From Cenococcum geophilum 1.58 (Eukaryota; Ascomycota; Dothideomycetes; Gloniales; Gloniaceae): 64,000 bases of DNA. The notes below the pieces were generated by a model, which had not been told where the DNA came from, did not search any database, and saw only the letters and a list, made by a program, of their open reading frames with translations. The translations under genes were made by a program, and so were the position numbers. The stretch spans positions 496,001 through 560,000 of the forward strand of contig KV748194.1 in assembly GCA_001692895.1 (NCBI GenBank), read 5' to 3'. Below are positions 46,901 to 60,315 of this stretch, one piece after another. The first letter of the stretch is position 1. Every line of letters begins with the position of its first letter.

Positions 46901-49900
46901 ATAAGCTAAGTATAATAGGATTAAGCAGCTAATAGTTAGGAAAAGTAGAGGCCTATAAGACTAGAGGGAGCCAGTAATAGAGCCTTAGACCCTTAAAGGA
47001 ATTTAAAAACAATACCTAAATTTACAAGTTAAATAGCAAGATTAATAGTTTGAGGTATTAATAGATAGTGGAGCAATAAGGAACCATATCTTACTAGCAG
47101 TAGTTAAAAGGATGGGACTACCTTATAGATAAAAGGAGGAACTTTACCTATTAATTATAATTTTAGGAGATCTAATAACCTATAGAGGAGGGATTATTAA
47201 TCTTAAAACAGGACCTATTTAGTTAACTATTAAAGGGAGATAAATTGAGATGTTTTTTAATATATTACCATTAGGGAATAATAAGGTAGTACTAGGAATG
47301 CCTTAATTACAGGAATATAATCCGAAGATTAATTAGATTATAGGTTAGGTTAATATTAGGGATACTTAATGCTGTAAAATATAATAATAAGCTAAGTTAG
47401 TATAGTACTAAGTCGGAGTAATATATAAAGAGACTAAACGAGGCTTAAGTTATATACTAAAGAGATACCATAAGTACGGCAAGAAACTATAGTTACTAAA
47501 AAGTAAAAAGCTGTTAGAGTACGTAGTATAGGACTATAAGATAGAGTTAAAACCAGAAATAAGTCTAAAGTTTTTTCTAATCTATAAGCTTACTAAAGAA
47601 GAAGGTAGAGTACTAAAAGAGTTTATTTAAAAGAACTTATAAAAGGGATATATTAGACTATCGCAGTTATTAGTAGGATATCTAGTACTATTCGTACCAA
47701 AGAAAAATAGTAAGCTAAGGCTATACATTAACTATAGATAGTTAAACAGCATCACCAGAAAGGATAGGTATCCTTTACCCTTAATTAGCGAAATTTAAGA
47801 TAGGATAGGCAACGCGCAAATCTTTACAAAGATAGATTTAAGATAGGCGTACTATTAGATTAGAATTAAGGAAGGCAATAAATAAAAGGCAGCCTTTAGG
47901 TTAAAGGAAGGACTATATAAACCATTAGTTATATAATTTGGACTTATAAATATACTAGCAACGTTCTAAAAGCGTATTAATAATATATTAGGAGAATACT
48001 TAGATGAATTTGTTATAGTATATTTCGATAATATTATTATCTACTTAATAACTAAGAAAGAACATGGGGAACACGTTAAATAGGTTTTAGGGAGATTATA
48101 AGAAGAATAGATGCTAGTAGCAATTAAGAAATACGAGTTCTTTATTAGGAAGACTGATTTTATAGAATTTATTATTAAACTAGGCTAACTTAGTATAGAT
48201 TTAAAGAAGATTAAGGCTATAGTAAATTAGTAAGAACTAGAGAACGTTACATAGTTAAGATTATTTTTAGGGTTTTGCAATTATTATAGAAGGTTTATAG
48301 CATAGTAGTTAAAGAATATTAAGCCACTTACGCGATTAATAAAGAAAGAAGAACTATAGGCATAGGGAAAGGAGCAAAGAGAACTCTTTAAGAAAATTAA
48401 AAAGTTATTTACCTAGAAGCTAGTTCTTAAGATCTATTAACTAGGACTAAAGATAGTTATAGAAATAGATGTATTAGACTATATACTAGGGGTATACTTT
48501 ATATAGAAATATTAAGATAGATAGCACCTAGTAGTATACTATAGTCGGAAGATAATACCACTAGAGTTAAACTATAATATCTATAATAAGGAGTTATTAG
48601 GTATAGTTATAGCATTAAAGAAATAGAGAGCATTCTTATAAGGTATAGAAAAACTATTTATAGTTAAGACGGATTATAAAAACCTAATAGGATTTCTAAT
48701 AATAAAGGAGCTTAACTAAAGATAGGTTAGATGGGTAGAGATACTTATAAAATACTATTTTAAGATTTAGTATACTAAGGGTATAGATAACACGCGGGTA
48801 GATGCTTTAAGCTATAAAGCTAAACTATAAAATAACAAAAAGCTATTAGGGGCTTTACTGTAAAAAGATATAGATAGATTGATTAGGTATAATTACCTAA
48901 AAATTATAGTAACTTAAGAGGAATTAGATAAGGTCTATAAGATACTAGAAAGCTTTTAGGTATAAAGAATTCTAGAAATATAGCTAAAAGATCTATAAAC
49001 GGATATATACGAAAACTAAGAAGTAAAGTATATCCTAAGAAGTATAGCAGAGTAATTTATAGAAGAATTCTATAAGGGATTAACTTAGGGATATAACGGA
49101 GCTATAGGCTTAGTGTTAAGACTCTAAAAGAAGTATATTATTAATGGAATTTAAAGAATAGCTAAAAAGGTCACTAAGGAGTATCTAAATTACTAAAGGA
49201 ATAAACTAATGAGGTATAAGCCATATAGAGGGCTACAACCTATTAAAATACTAAAAAGACTATAGGAGGTTATATTATAGGACTTTATTATTAAGTTACT
49301 AAAATTAAGAGATCCTATTACCGGATAAGATTATAATATAATCTTAGTAATAGTAAATAAGCTTATAAAGTGGGGATACTTTATAGTATATATAGAAGAA
49401 ATCTTAGCGGAAGATATCGCTAGAATCTATGTTAAAGAAGTATTTATAAGATATAAAGCACTAAGTAAAATTATATTAAATAGAGATTTAAGATTTATAG
49501 TAGTATTCTAGGAAGTATTTTTAGCAGAGTAAGGAGTTTAAGCAGTAACTTCTACTGTATATTATCCGCAGATAGATAGTTAAACGGAAAGATTAAATTA
49601 GACGCTAGAGTAGTATCTAAGGCATTATATTAATTATGCATAAAATAATTAGGTATCGCTATTACTAGTTATATAGTTTGCATACAATATAACACCTTAA
49701 GAAGGAATAGGTATATTACTATTTAAGGCAAATTACGGATATAAGCTAAGGACATTATTATTATTATAGTAAGTAAAGAAAATAAGTAGTATAGCTAAAG
49801 AAAGAATAAAGACGTTAATAAATCTTTATATAGACCTTATAGAATTAGTAAAGAAAGTATAAAAGAGAATAAAAAGGTACTATAATATTAAGAGATCTAA

Positions 49901-50330
49901 GGGACTAGATCTTAAGAAGGGAGATAAAGTATAGCTACTATATAAAAATTTTAAGAGTTAATAACTAAGTAAGAAGTTAGACTACGTTAGACTAGGACCT
50001 TTTAAAATTAAGTAAAGAATTTTACTAGTTACGTTTAAGTTAAACCTACTAGCTAAAATAAAGATTTACTCTATATAGTATATTATAATACTAGAGCTAG
50101 TATACGGAAATATTAAGCTACTAGTTTACAAAGCAGACACGTATAGAGGGTAAGAAGAAGATAAATAGTAAGTTTTAAAGATTATTAATTATAAGGACAT
50201 TAACGATAAAATATAGTATAAGGTTAAGTAGATAGGCTATACTAAAACTACTTAAAAGCTACTAGAGAATTTAAAGAACGCTATAGGAAAGGTATAGGAG
50301 TATTAGAGGAGATTAGGTTAGGCAGTATTA
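43993..50330 (+). pseudogene. Chromovirus Gag–Pol with chromodomain, copy 1, RIP-degraded
   Basis: The frame opens at the ATG at 43993. Gag ends with a CCHC knuckle (NCGK..GHFIRDYK, about 45000-45040). Protease shows LIDSGAIRNHI at about 47055-47085. Reverse transcriptase has VYFDNIIIY at 48015-48041, where the catalytic Asp-Asp has become Asp-Asn by a G-to-A change. RNase H and integrase follow. Near 50180-50330 a chromodomain (IQYKVKQIGYTKTT.KLLENLKNA) closes the protein, placing the element in the chromoviruses, whose chromodomain directs insertion to heterochromatin. Stops are at Trp and Gln positions throughout. Confidence 0.88.
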
Positions 50331-50339
50331 ATAAGAAAG

Positions 50340-51061
50340 GATTGCTAAAGAATAAGTTACCTAAGGGGGACTTAAGAAGAGCAGTTGCTAAGCTACTTAG
50401 ATCTATTTCCTTCTCTATTAGAGGAAAATCCGTTCTTTTATTACTAAGTTCCTATAAACCCTATTCTATAAGTTTCTACTCCTTAAAACGAACCTTCTTA
50501 CGCACTTTCTTAAGATGGATTAACTAAGTGGACGCCGTAAGATAAGACTTAAGGGCCCGTTGCTAAGTATCGACAGCCTCCTATTTAGCGTCCTAAGAAC
50601 GGCGTAATTTAGTAAAAGTAATAGACAGTTTATTATCTAGCCGCGCAGCAGTAGATTAAATATAAAACCTTAAGACAAATTAATTAGGGAACTAGACGAC
50701 TATTAAGAGTAATAGGTTATATATATTTAGCATTAGAGACAGAGTAAACGTTATAGGATAAATAAATATTTACTTTAGTGCACTCTAAGTAAGAGGACGG
50801 TTGTTATAAAAATGGACTTACTAACGTAATATAGACTAATCCCTCTTTTAAATAGCAAGAATACGGAGATAGTATAATCTCACTAAGAGACAATATTATA
50901 GCAATAGTGCGAATACAACGAGCAGTTAAAGAAGAAGAAATTGCTTTAGGTATAATAAGCAATAATATTAACTAAATTAATTAGACGGATATTACACCTC
51001 TAGTAAATAACTTAGAGATATTTTAAATCTTTAAGGATAAAGATAAAAAGAAGGGAGATAG
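50340..51061 (+). other. Non-coding 3' internal region of chromovirus copy 1
   Basis: About 700 bases between the chromodomain and the right LTR, with a matching stretch in copy 2 (52862-53500). No coherent protein. The polypurine tract AAGAAGGGAGATAG abuts the LTR. Confidence 0.6.
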
Positions 51062-51488
51062 TATTACGGACGCTTTAAGTATAATATTATAACTACTAGG
51101 AGAAAAGACAGAAGAAGCTAGTTAGTTAATTTAAGTATAGTTTAAGATAGAGCCAATTAAGCCATATAATGAGGAATGGTAAATAAGGTTATATAACGTA
51201 ATCTATATAATTTATAGGATTTATATAATCCGTAATAGAGTAGATAGAGCGCACGTAGATTATATATAAGAAGGATTTTATAGGAGTACGGTTGTGTATT
51301 TAAGGACCCTTAGTCCCTACCTAGATAGTTCCTTCTTTATAGTAATTCTCAGAATACAATTAAAGTTAATCTATTAGGCAACCACTCCACCAGTTGTCAT
51401 TACTTATTAACTATTATTATTTACATTTCCTACACACCTAGCCCAATAACAGGACCTACCGTAGTTCTCGCTATAAGGTTCCGTTACA
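51062..51488 (+). repeat. Chromovirus copy 1, 3' LTR
   Basis: 427 bp; followed by target duplication TTATA. Confidence 0.95.
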
Positions 51489-52435
51489 TTATAATAGACG
51501 CGTTAAGGCTTACTTAGAGGGTAAGTGGTAATATGTTTATTATAGCCTAAAGAACTAACCTAATTAATTAACTATAAGGGGATCTTATAAATAGGGGGCT
51601 ATAAGGACATAATTGGAATAGAATAGATTAGTAAGAGAGACAAATCCCTAAGAAGGTAAGGCCTCTAGGATTGTAAAGACTATATACTATAGGTATATAC
51701 CTTTAGTACGTAACCAGCGACTATTTAAGGGGCGTCCGGGGGTTGTCCTACGGGTAACCTAAGGTGTCCGCAATAATATCCCTTATATTGCCCCCCCCCT
51801 TCTTACGGTTGGCCCCTAATTGCTATTACCTTATAGTAGGGAGATTATAAGGGCTTATCCTAGAAGAGGGTTGGAAAGATATTAAAGAGGTATTAGTATA
51901 CTACTATATATTATCTATCTATCTAACCCCTACTTTAAACTCCTAAAAACCCTTAATAAGGAAAAAATATAACTAGAGAAAAAACGTAAGGATTGCTAAA
52001 AGACCTATTAAAAGCCTATTAAAAGTATACCGGTAACTACCTAGGCTAATATAGGGATTTTTATATAACTCTACTTCTAAGCCTTTATACTAATCTATAA
52101 TTAATTATAAGTATTATAGGCAATTTAGTATTCTAGTATAGTTCTATAAAACCTTTTAGTATAGGATTTAACATATAGAGCTTTAGCTTGCCGTTATCTT
52201 TAACTGTTAAGATATAATCTATAATCGTTTTATATAATCCTTTACGTCACTAATATATTATTCCCATATCTACCCTTAGGCTATTAGATACGGTTAAGGT
52301 ATTAATTAGTTAATTAAGGAGACTTCTCTTTTAAGATTTAATGTATATACTTTTAAATCTAATAGTCCTATGCTGTATATTTAGCGTAGCTCTACTACCT
52401 AGCAAATAGGAGGGACTTTTTATAATAGCACCTAT
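51489..52435. other. AT-rich repeat debris between the two chromovirus copies
   Basis: About 950 bases with high TA content and a poly-C run near 51790. It looks RIP-affected, so it was probably itself part of an older repeat. I could not identify a coding remnant. Confidence 0.4.
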
Positions 52436-52861
52436 TGTAATAGAACCTTATAGCAAGTACTACGATAGGCTTGTTATTAGGCTAGGTATATAGGTAAAGT
52501 AAGTTAAAGTTAATAACGTAATAATAACTGGTGGAGTAGTTGCCTAATAGATTAACTTTAATTATATTCTAAGAATTACTATAAGGAAGAAACTATCTAG
52601 GTAGGGATTATAGTCCTTTAAATACACAACTATACTCTTATAAAATCCTTTTTATACGTAATATACGTATATACTCTATCTACCCTATTACGGATTATAT
52701 AGATTATATAGATTATATAGATTATATTATATAACCTTAGTTACTATTCCTTATTATATAGTTCTACCGGATCTATTCTAGACTATACTTAAATTAACTA
52801 ACTAGCTTCTTCCGACTCTTCTCTAAGTAGTTATAATATTATACTTAAAGCGTCTATAACA
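52436..52861 (-). repeat. Chromovirus copy 2, 3' LTR (left on the plus strand)
   Basis: 426 bp, TGTAATAGAACC to GCGTCTATAACA, next to the polypurine tract read as CTATCTCCCTCC. Confidence 0.93.
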
Positions 52862-53499
52862 CTATCTCCCTCCTTTTTATCTTTATCCTTAAAGATCCTA
52901 AATATCTTTAGGTTATTTACTAAAGATATAATATCCGTCTAATTAATTTAGTTAATATTATTACTTATTATACCTAAAGTAATTTCTTCCTCTTTAACTG
53001 CTTATTGTATTCGCACTATCGCTGTAATATTATCTCTTAGTAAGATTATACCGTCTCTATATTCTTGTTACTTAAAAGAGGGGTTAGTTTATATTACGTT
53101 AGCAAACCTATCTTTATAACAACCGTCCTCTTACTTAAAGTGCACTAAAGCGAATATTTATTTATCCTATAACGTTTACTCTATCTCTAATACTAAATAT
53201 ATATAACTTATTATTCTAAATAGTTATCTAGTTCCCTAATTAATTTATTTTAGGGTTTTATATTTAGTTTACTGCTACGCAGCTAGATAATAAACTATCT
53301 ATTACTCTAGCGGCGTTTACTTAGTTAATCTATCTTAAGAAGGTTTATAAGAAGGTTTATTTTAAGGAGTAAAAACTTATAAAATAGGGTCTATAGAAAC
53401 TTAGTAATAAAAAAACAGATTCTCCTCTAATAGAGAAGGAAATAGATCTAAGTAGCTCGGTAACTGCTCTTCTTAGGTCCCCCTTAGGTGACTTATTCT

Positions 53500-56400
53500 T
53501 TAGCGATCCTTTTTTATTAATACTACCTAACCTAATCTCCTCTAATACTCCTATACCTTTCTTATAGCATTCTTTAAATTCTTTAGTAGCTTTTAGGTAG
53601 TCTTAGTATAGCCTATCTACTTAACCTTATACTATATTTTATTGTTAATATTCTTATAACTAATAATCTTTAAAACTTACTATTTGTCTTCTTTTTATCC
53701 TTTATATATATCTGCTTTATAAACTAGTAGCTTAATATTTCTATATACTAGCTTTAGTATTACAATATATTATATAGGGTAAATCTTTATTTTAGCTAGT
53801 AGGTTTAACTTAAATATAACTAGTAAAATTCTTTACGTAATTTTAAAAGGTCCTAGTCTAATATAGTCTAACTTCTTGCTTAGTTATTAACTCTTAAAAA
53901 TTTTATATAGTAGCTATACTTTATCTCCCTTCTTAAGATCTAGTCCCTTAGATCTCTTAGCGTTATAGTACCTTTTTATTCTTTTTTATACTTTCTTTAC
54001 TAATTCTATAAGGTCTATATAAAGATTTATTAATGTCTTTATCCTTTCTTTAGCTGTACTACTTATTTTCTTTACTTGCCGTAATAATAATAATAATATT
54101 CTTAGCTTATACCCGTAATTTGCCTTAAATAGTAATATACCTATCCCTTCCTATAGTATTATATTATATGCAAACTATATAACTAGTAGTAATAATACCC
54201 AATTATTCTGTATATAATTAACGTAATATCTTAGATACTGCTCTAATGTCTAATTTAGTCTTTCTATTTAACTATCTATTTACGGATAATATATAGTAGA
54301 AGTTACTACTCTAACTCCTTATTCCGCTAAGAATACCTCCTAAAATACTGCTATAAATCTTAGATCTCTATCTAATATAATCTTACTTAGTGCTCCGTGT
54401 TTTATAAACACTTCTTTAATATAAATTTTAGCGATATCTTCTGCTAATATTTCTTCTGTATATACTATAAAGTATCCCAACTTTATAAGCTTATCTACTA
54501 TTACTAAAATTGCGTTATAATCCTATCTAGTAATAGGGTTTCTTAACTTTAATAACTTAATAATAAAGTTCTATAATATAACCTCCTATAGCCTTATTAG
54601 TATCTTAATAGGTTATAGTCTTTTATATAGCTTATATCTTATTAGTTTATTTCTTTAGCAATTTAGATATTCCTTTATAACTTTTCGCGCTAAGTTTTAG
54701 ATTCTATTAATAATATACTCCTCCTAGAGTCTTAACACTAAGCCTTTAGCTCTATTGTGTCCTTAAGTCATTCCCTTATAAAAGTCTTCTATAAAGTACT
54801 CTACTATACTTCTTAGGATATACTTAGCTTCTTAATTTTTATATATATCTATCTATAGATCTTCTAGTTATACTTTTAGAATCTTTTACGCCTAAAAGCT
54901 TTCTAGTAACTTATAAACTCTATTTAGCTCTTTTTAAGTTACTATAATTTTTAGATAATTATATCTAATTAGTTTGTCTATATCTTTTTATAATAAAGCC
55001 CCTAATGGCTTCTTATCGTTTTATAGTTTAGCTTTTTAACTTAAAGCATTTACTTATATATTGTCTGTACCCTTAGTATACTAAATCTTAAAATAGTATT
55101 CTATAAGTATCTCTACCTATCTAATCTACCTTTAATTAAGTTCCTTTGTTATTAGAAATCCTATTAGGTTTTTATAATCTGTCTTAACTATAAATAGTTT
55201 CTCTATACCTTATAAGAATGCTCTCTATTCCTTTAATACTATAACTATTCCTAATAACTCCTTATTATAGATATTATAGTTTAACTCTAGTAGTATTATT
55301 TTTTAACTATAGTATACTACTAGGTGCTATCTATCTTAATATTTCTATATAAAGTATACCCCTAGTATATAGTTTAATACGTTTATTTCTATAACTGTTT
55401 CTAATCCTAGTTAGTAGATCTTAAGAACTGGCTCCTAGGTAAACAACTTTTTAACTTTCTTAAAGAGTTCTTACTGTTCCTCTCCCTATACCTATAGTTC
55501 TTTTTTCTTTATTAATCGCGTAAATAGCTTAATATCCTTTAACCATTATGCTATAAACCTCCTATAGTAATTACAAAATCCTAGGAACAATCTTAACTAT
55601 ATAACGTTCTCTAGTTCTTACTAATTTACTATAGCCTTAATCTTCTTTAAGTCTATACTAAGTTGGCCTAGTTTAATAATAAATCTAATAAAATTAGTCT
55701 TCCTAGTAAAGAACTTATATTTTTTAATTACTACTAGCATCTATTCCTCTTATAGTCTCTTTAAGACCTATTTAATATACTCCCCGTATTCTTCCTTAGT
55801 TATTAAGTAGATAATAATAATATTAAGGTATACTATAATAAATTTATCTAAGTACTCTCCTAATATATTGTTAATACGCTTTTAGAATATTACTAGTGCG
55901 TTTATAAGCCCAAATTATATAACTAATAGTTTATATAGTCTTTTCTTTAACCTAAAGGCTGCCTTTTATTTATTGCCTTTCTTAATCCTAATCTAATAGT
56001 ACGCTTATCTTAGATCTATCTTTATAAAGATTTACGCGTTACCTATCCTATATTAGATCTTACTAATTAAGGGTAAAGGATACCTATCCTTCCTAGTAAT
56101 GCTATTTAACTACCTATAGTTAATATACAGCCTTAGTTTATCATTTTTCTTTAGTATAAATAGTACTAGATAACCTACTAATAACTATAATAGTCTAATG
56201 TATCCCTTTTATAAGTTTTCTTAGATAAACTCTTTTAATACTCTACCTTCTTCTTTAGTAAGTTTATATATTGGAAAGAACCTTAGACTTATTCCTAGTT
56301 CTAATTCTATTTTATAGTCCTATGCTATATATTCTAATAGCTTTTTACTTTTTAGTAACTATAGTTTCTTGCCGTACTTATAATATCTCTTTAGTACGTA

Positions 56401-59400
56401 ACTTTATCCTTTCTCTATTTCTTTATAGGTTGCCCCTACTTAGTACTATACCAACTTAGCTTATTATTACATCTTATATTATTAAGTATCTCTAATATTA
56501 ACCTAACCCGTAATCTAATTAATCGTTAGGTTATATTCCTATAACTAAGGCATTCCTAATACTGCCTTATTATTCCCTAACGGTAATATATTAAAAGATA
56601 TCTTAATTTATCTCCCTTTAATAGTTAACTAAATAGGTCCTATTTTAAGGTTAATAATACCTTCTCCGTAGGCTATTAGATCTCCTAAAATTATTACTAA
56701 TAGGTAAGGGCACTCCTTTTTCCTATATGGTAAACCTATCCTTTTAACTGCTGCTAGTAAGATATAGTTCCTTATTGCTTTACTATTTATTAGTGCTTTA
56801 AACTGTTAATCTTGCTATATAACTCGTAAATTTAGGTATTATCCTTAAATTCCTTTAAGGGTTTAAGGCTCTACTACTAGCTCCCTCTAGTCCTATAGGC
56901 CTCTACTTTTCCTAACTATTAGCTGCTTAATCCTATCTGCGCTTAGTTTACCTTTAACTAATACTTAGTTCGCTTTTTATCTTTAATATACTATAAATAC
57001 ATATTTTTTAGGCATTCCCACCACTATTATCTATCTAGGCATTCTTCCATAAGGAATGTTCCTAGCTAAAGTATTAAGTTAGCTAATTCCTAGACTTCTA
57101 CTAGATGCTAGCCATGCATATACTTAGCGTTTTAATACTTTTATTCTTCTACTAGCCAATATATTCTTATAGGGTATTTTTAATACTTATCCTTTGGTGC
57201 TCTATATATATTATACGCATTATTTATATATGCAATCTATAACAACGTATAATATACTTAGTGCTTTAGGTTAACTCTTAGCTTATCTTTATCCTTAAGT
57301 TTAAACCTTTATCGTGCTAATCTAAGCGTTATAACTTTATTTGTAAGTACTAAAATACGCCTTTTACTTCTCTAGTCCTCTAAGCGCCCCTTTAGATCCT
57401 TTAACGTTATAATTAAGGCTCCTTTAATATAACTTATCGCCTTTTCCGTAATTAGGTGGTCTTAAATAACTTTCTCGTCTAACTATATATAGAAATCTTT
57501 CTACTTATTATTGTGTCTTTGCCTATACTACTTTTAGTATAGCTGCTAGAGTATATATGGTTTGTCTATAAGGAAGTATCTTCTTATTACTACATTATAA
57601 CAGCCCTTTATATATCGTTCCTTAAACCTAGTTAGAATCCCTAAATCCTCTTTATTTTCTAGTTCGGTAAGCTACTTAGCTCTTAGTATACCTACTCTAG
57701 GCCTATTAGTAATTCTTTATACGGGTGCTCGGTCCCTTATATAACCTAGTATACTAAATTACTTATCTAGTTTCTATTCCTGCTATAAGGTAATTCTTGC
57801 TTTAAATTCCTCTATAGTTTCTTTTTTTTTTGCGTCTTATAAGTAGATCCTTAAAGTCTTCTTACTTCTTAATCTTGTTATTAGCTTTCCAATTTTTAGG
57901 CCAAATACTATATTCCCCTAGTAAGTCTTCTAGGTCTATATACCTGTCTCTTAGTCTAGTTACTATTTATACCGCAGATTCTTTAATCTGATTAATAGTC
58001 CTTATTTATTGCTTAAAGTCTTAGTTTTATAGGATTCTTAACCCTAAGCTTACTTCTAGCTTAAGCTTTACTCCTACCTTAGTCTAACTAGGCTTATTTA
58101 GTGTTCTTATCTTATTTTAAGAGTCTTAAATCTTACTTATCTCGTCTTAAGAGTTTTATGCCTTTAGGAAGCTCTATCCCGAGCTCATTTATATGTCTTT
58201 AAACTAAGCTACTGCCCTACTCTATCGGTTACTGTCTGTTATAGGTCCTTAGGTTTACCTTATCTTATCTTAAAAATCTTAGTTGTCTCTTATCTCGTCT
58301 TAAGAATCTTAAGCCTTTAGCCTCTTGCCTTTATTAAGTGCTAAAGTGGTTTATTATCCTACTTCTCTTATGTCTTATAAAGCGATAAACATTATATCTA
58401 GTGGGGTTTTAATCCCTACTAATATTCCTTATTCTATAGTAGAATTATCCTTTACCTTTTTTATAATATCTTTAAGGTCTATATACTCCTAGTAAGCTAC
58501 TTTTATTACCTTATCGTCACGAAATATTTTACCTATATTAAATTTACTGTCCTTAATATCCGATCTGCGAACTAGTTTGTTGGTTCCTCTATATTCTATA
58601 GGTGCTAGCTCTTATAGCTAATAGCTTACGCCGTACTTAGCGTCCTTATAAATTTAGCATATATTATTATAACAAAATGCGAAACTTCTAATTAAATATT
58701 CTTTTGTTTCTTGCAGTACACTATTATCCCTTTATACGTATATATCTTTTACTAGTTAGGTTCCCTTTATTATATAGTAACTCTAACTATCTTTACAATC
58801 CCTTATAAAATAACCCTGTTTTCTATAATTTATATAAGCTCCATCTTTAAACTATTAACTTTATTATAGAGTCCGCCTAAACATCTTCTACTATTAAGAT
58901 CCCTAGTTTAGCCTCTACTCCTTAGTCCTATAATTACTAGATCCTTAACCTCTAGGTTTTTATAATTTCTTACTCTATCTCTTATAGGCTTCTTTAGTAC
59001 TACTTAGGTCTATTAGTTCTACACCATACTATAGTTTCTAACTTAGCTTTAGTTGTTACGTACTCTACGTCTTATATAACTATAGAACTCTATCCTAACC
59101 TCTTTTAGCCTATTCCCTTTAGTAGATCTAATTATTAATCTTAATTACTTAATCTATTAAGTCTTTTAGGGTGTCCGCATCTTCCATTAGAATAATCGCG
59201 TCCTAGACTTTAGCCTTAAGTCCTTACTTATACTATGCCATAAGCGCCTTATTATTCCACTTAACTTATATAGCTAATATCTAGAACTACGTTATATATT
59301 TAATTGCTAAGGTTTACTACGTAATATCTTAGAGTTTTCTTTTTACTATAATTACTGCCTCTGGGTCTCCAAATATTTATATAGGTCGCTCTATAAACCC

Positions 59401-59841
59401 TTTCTAGCTTAAGAATATAAATCGCACCTCTTAATTAGTAGTCGTTATTCCATTTACCTATATCTTAGTAAGGTAAGGCTTAAACCACTTAAGTACTCTT
59501 CCTAATAGGAATAGTCCTACATAGGCTATTCGATCTATAGGTATTAGTAGCTTTACCCCTTCTTATATAACTTTAAAGTGCATTTATATAAGGAATCCTT
59601 TAAGCTTTAATCTTTCTCCTAAGTACCTTTTAATTAATAGTAACTTAATCTTTGCTATTTCTATCCTATTAACCCTTTCTTCTAGCGCCGCATTATTTGT
59701 TATTAACTAGTTAACTATCTCTTATAACTATCCGACCGTTATAGGTTGTTAAGAGTTAGTATCCGCTATACTAGTATCTCCTCCTAACCTTAAAGTAGTT
59801 GCCACCGTTAATAGCGTTATAGTGGCTGCTTTTAGTAGCAT
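53500..59841 (-). pseudogene. Chromovirus Gag–Pol with chromodomain, copy 2, RIP-degraded
   Basis: Mirror image of copy 1 in order and content, read on the minus strand, with a different but overlapping set of C-to-T and G-to-A changes. No open stretch exceeds about 60 codons. Confidence 0.85.
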
Positions 59842-59886
59842 ATTGTTTAACTCTTTATACTTATTACCATAACTAGGTAGTAATTA

Positions 59887-60310
59887 TATAACAGAACCTT
59901 ATAGCAAGTACTATAATAGGCTTATTATTAGGCTAGGTATATAGGTAAAGTAAGTTAAAGTTAACAACGTAATAATAACTGGTGGAGTGGTTGCCTAATA
60001 GATTAACTTTAATTATATTCTAAGAATTACTATAAGGAAGGAACTATCTAGGTAGGGACTATAGTCCTTTAAATACACGACCGTACTCCTATAAAATCCT
60101 TCTTATATATAATATACGTGTGCTCTATCTGCTCTATTACGGATTATATAGATTACACAGATTATATAGATTATATTATATAACCTTAGTTACTATTCCT
60201 CGTTACATAGTTCTACCGGCTCTATCCTAGACCGTGCCTAAATTAACTAACTAGCTTCTTCTAACTCTTCTCTAAGTAGTCGTAACATTGTACTTAAAGC
60301 GTCTGTAATA
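59887..60310 (-). repeat. Chromovirus copy 2, 5' LTR (right on the plus strand)
   Basis: 424 bp; followed by target duplication CCTAT. Confidence 0.93.
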
Positions 60311-60315
60311 CCTAT

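Larger units (their letters stand above)
43521..51488 (+). mobile_element. Ty3/Gypsy chromovirus, copy 1 (7.97 kb), RIP-degraded
   Basis: LTRs of 427 bp at 43521-43947 and 51062-51488 start TGTTACGGACGC (TATTACGG in the right copy) and end CCGTTACA or CCGTTATA. The 5-bp target duplication TTATA is perfect (43516-43520 and 51489-51493). The coding region is plus-strand. Same family as 52436-60310, in opposite orientation. Confidence 0.95.
52436..60310 (-). mobile_element. Ty3/Gypsy chromovirus, copy 2 (7.87 kb), RIP-degraded, inverted relative to copy 1
   Basis: LTRs at 52436-52861 and 59887-60310 are the reverse complement of those of copy 1. The 5-bp target duplication CCTAT is perfect (52431-52435 and 60311-60315). 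The minus strand encodes Gag from the ATG at 59841 and the chromodomain end near 53500-53660. The two copies form an inverted pair with arms of nearly 8 kb separated by under 1 kb. Confidence 0.95.

Noticed and set aside
50342..50527. 61-codon open frame in chromovirus copy 1 as a gene
   Set aside because: Lies in the 3' internal region of a RIPed element, not conserved as a frame in copy 2.
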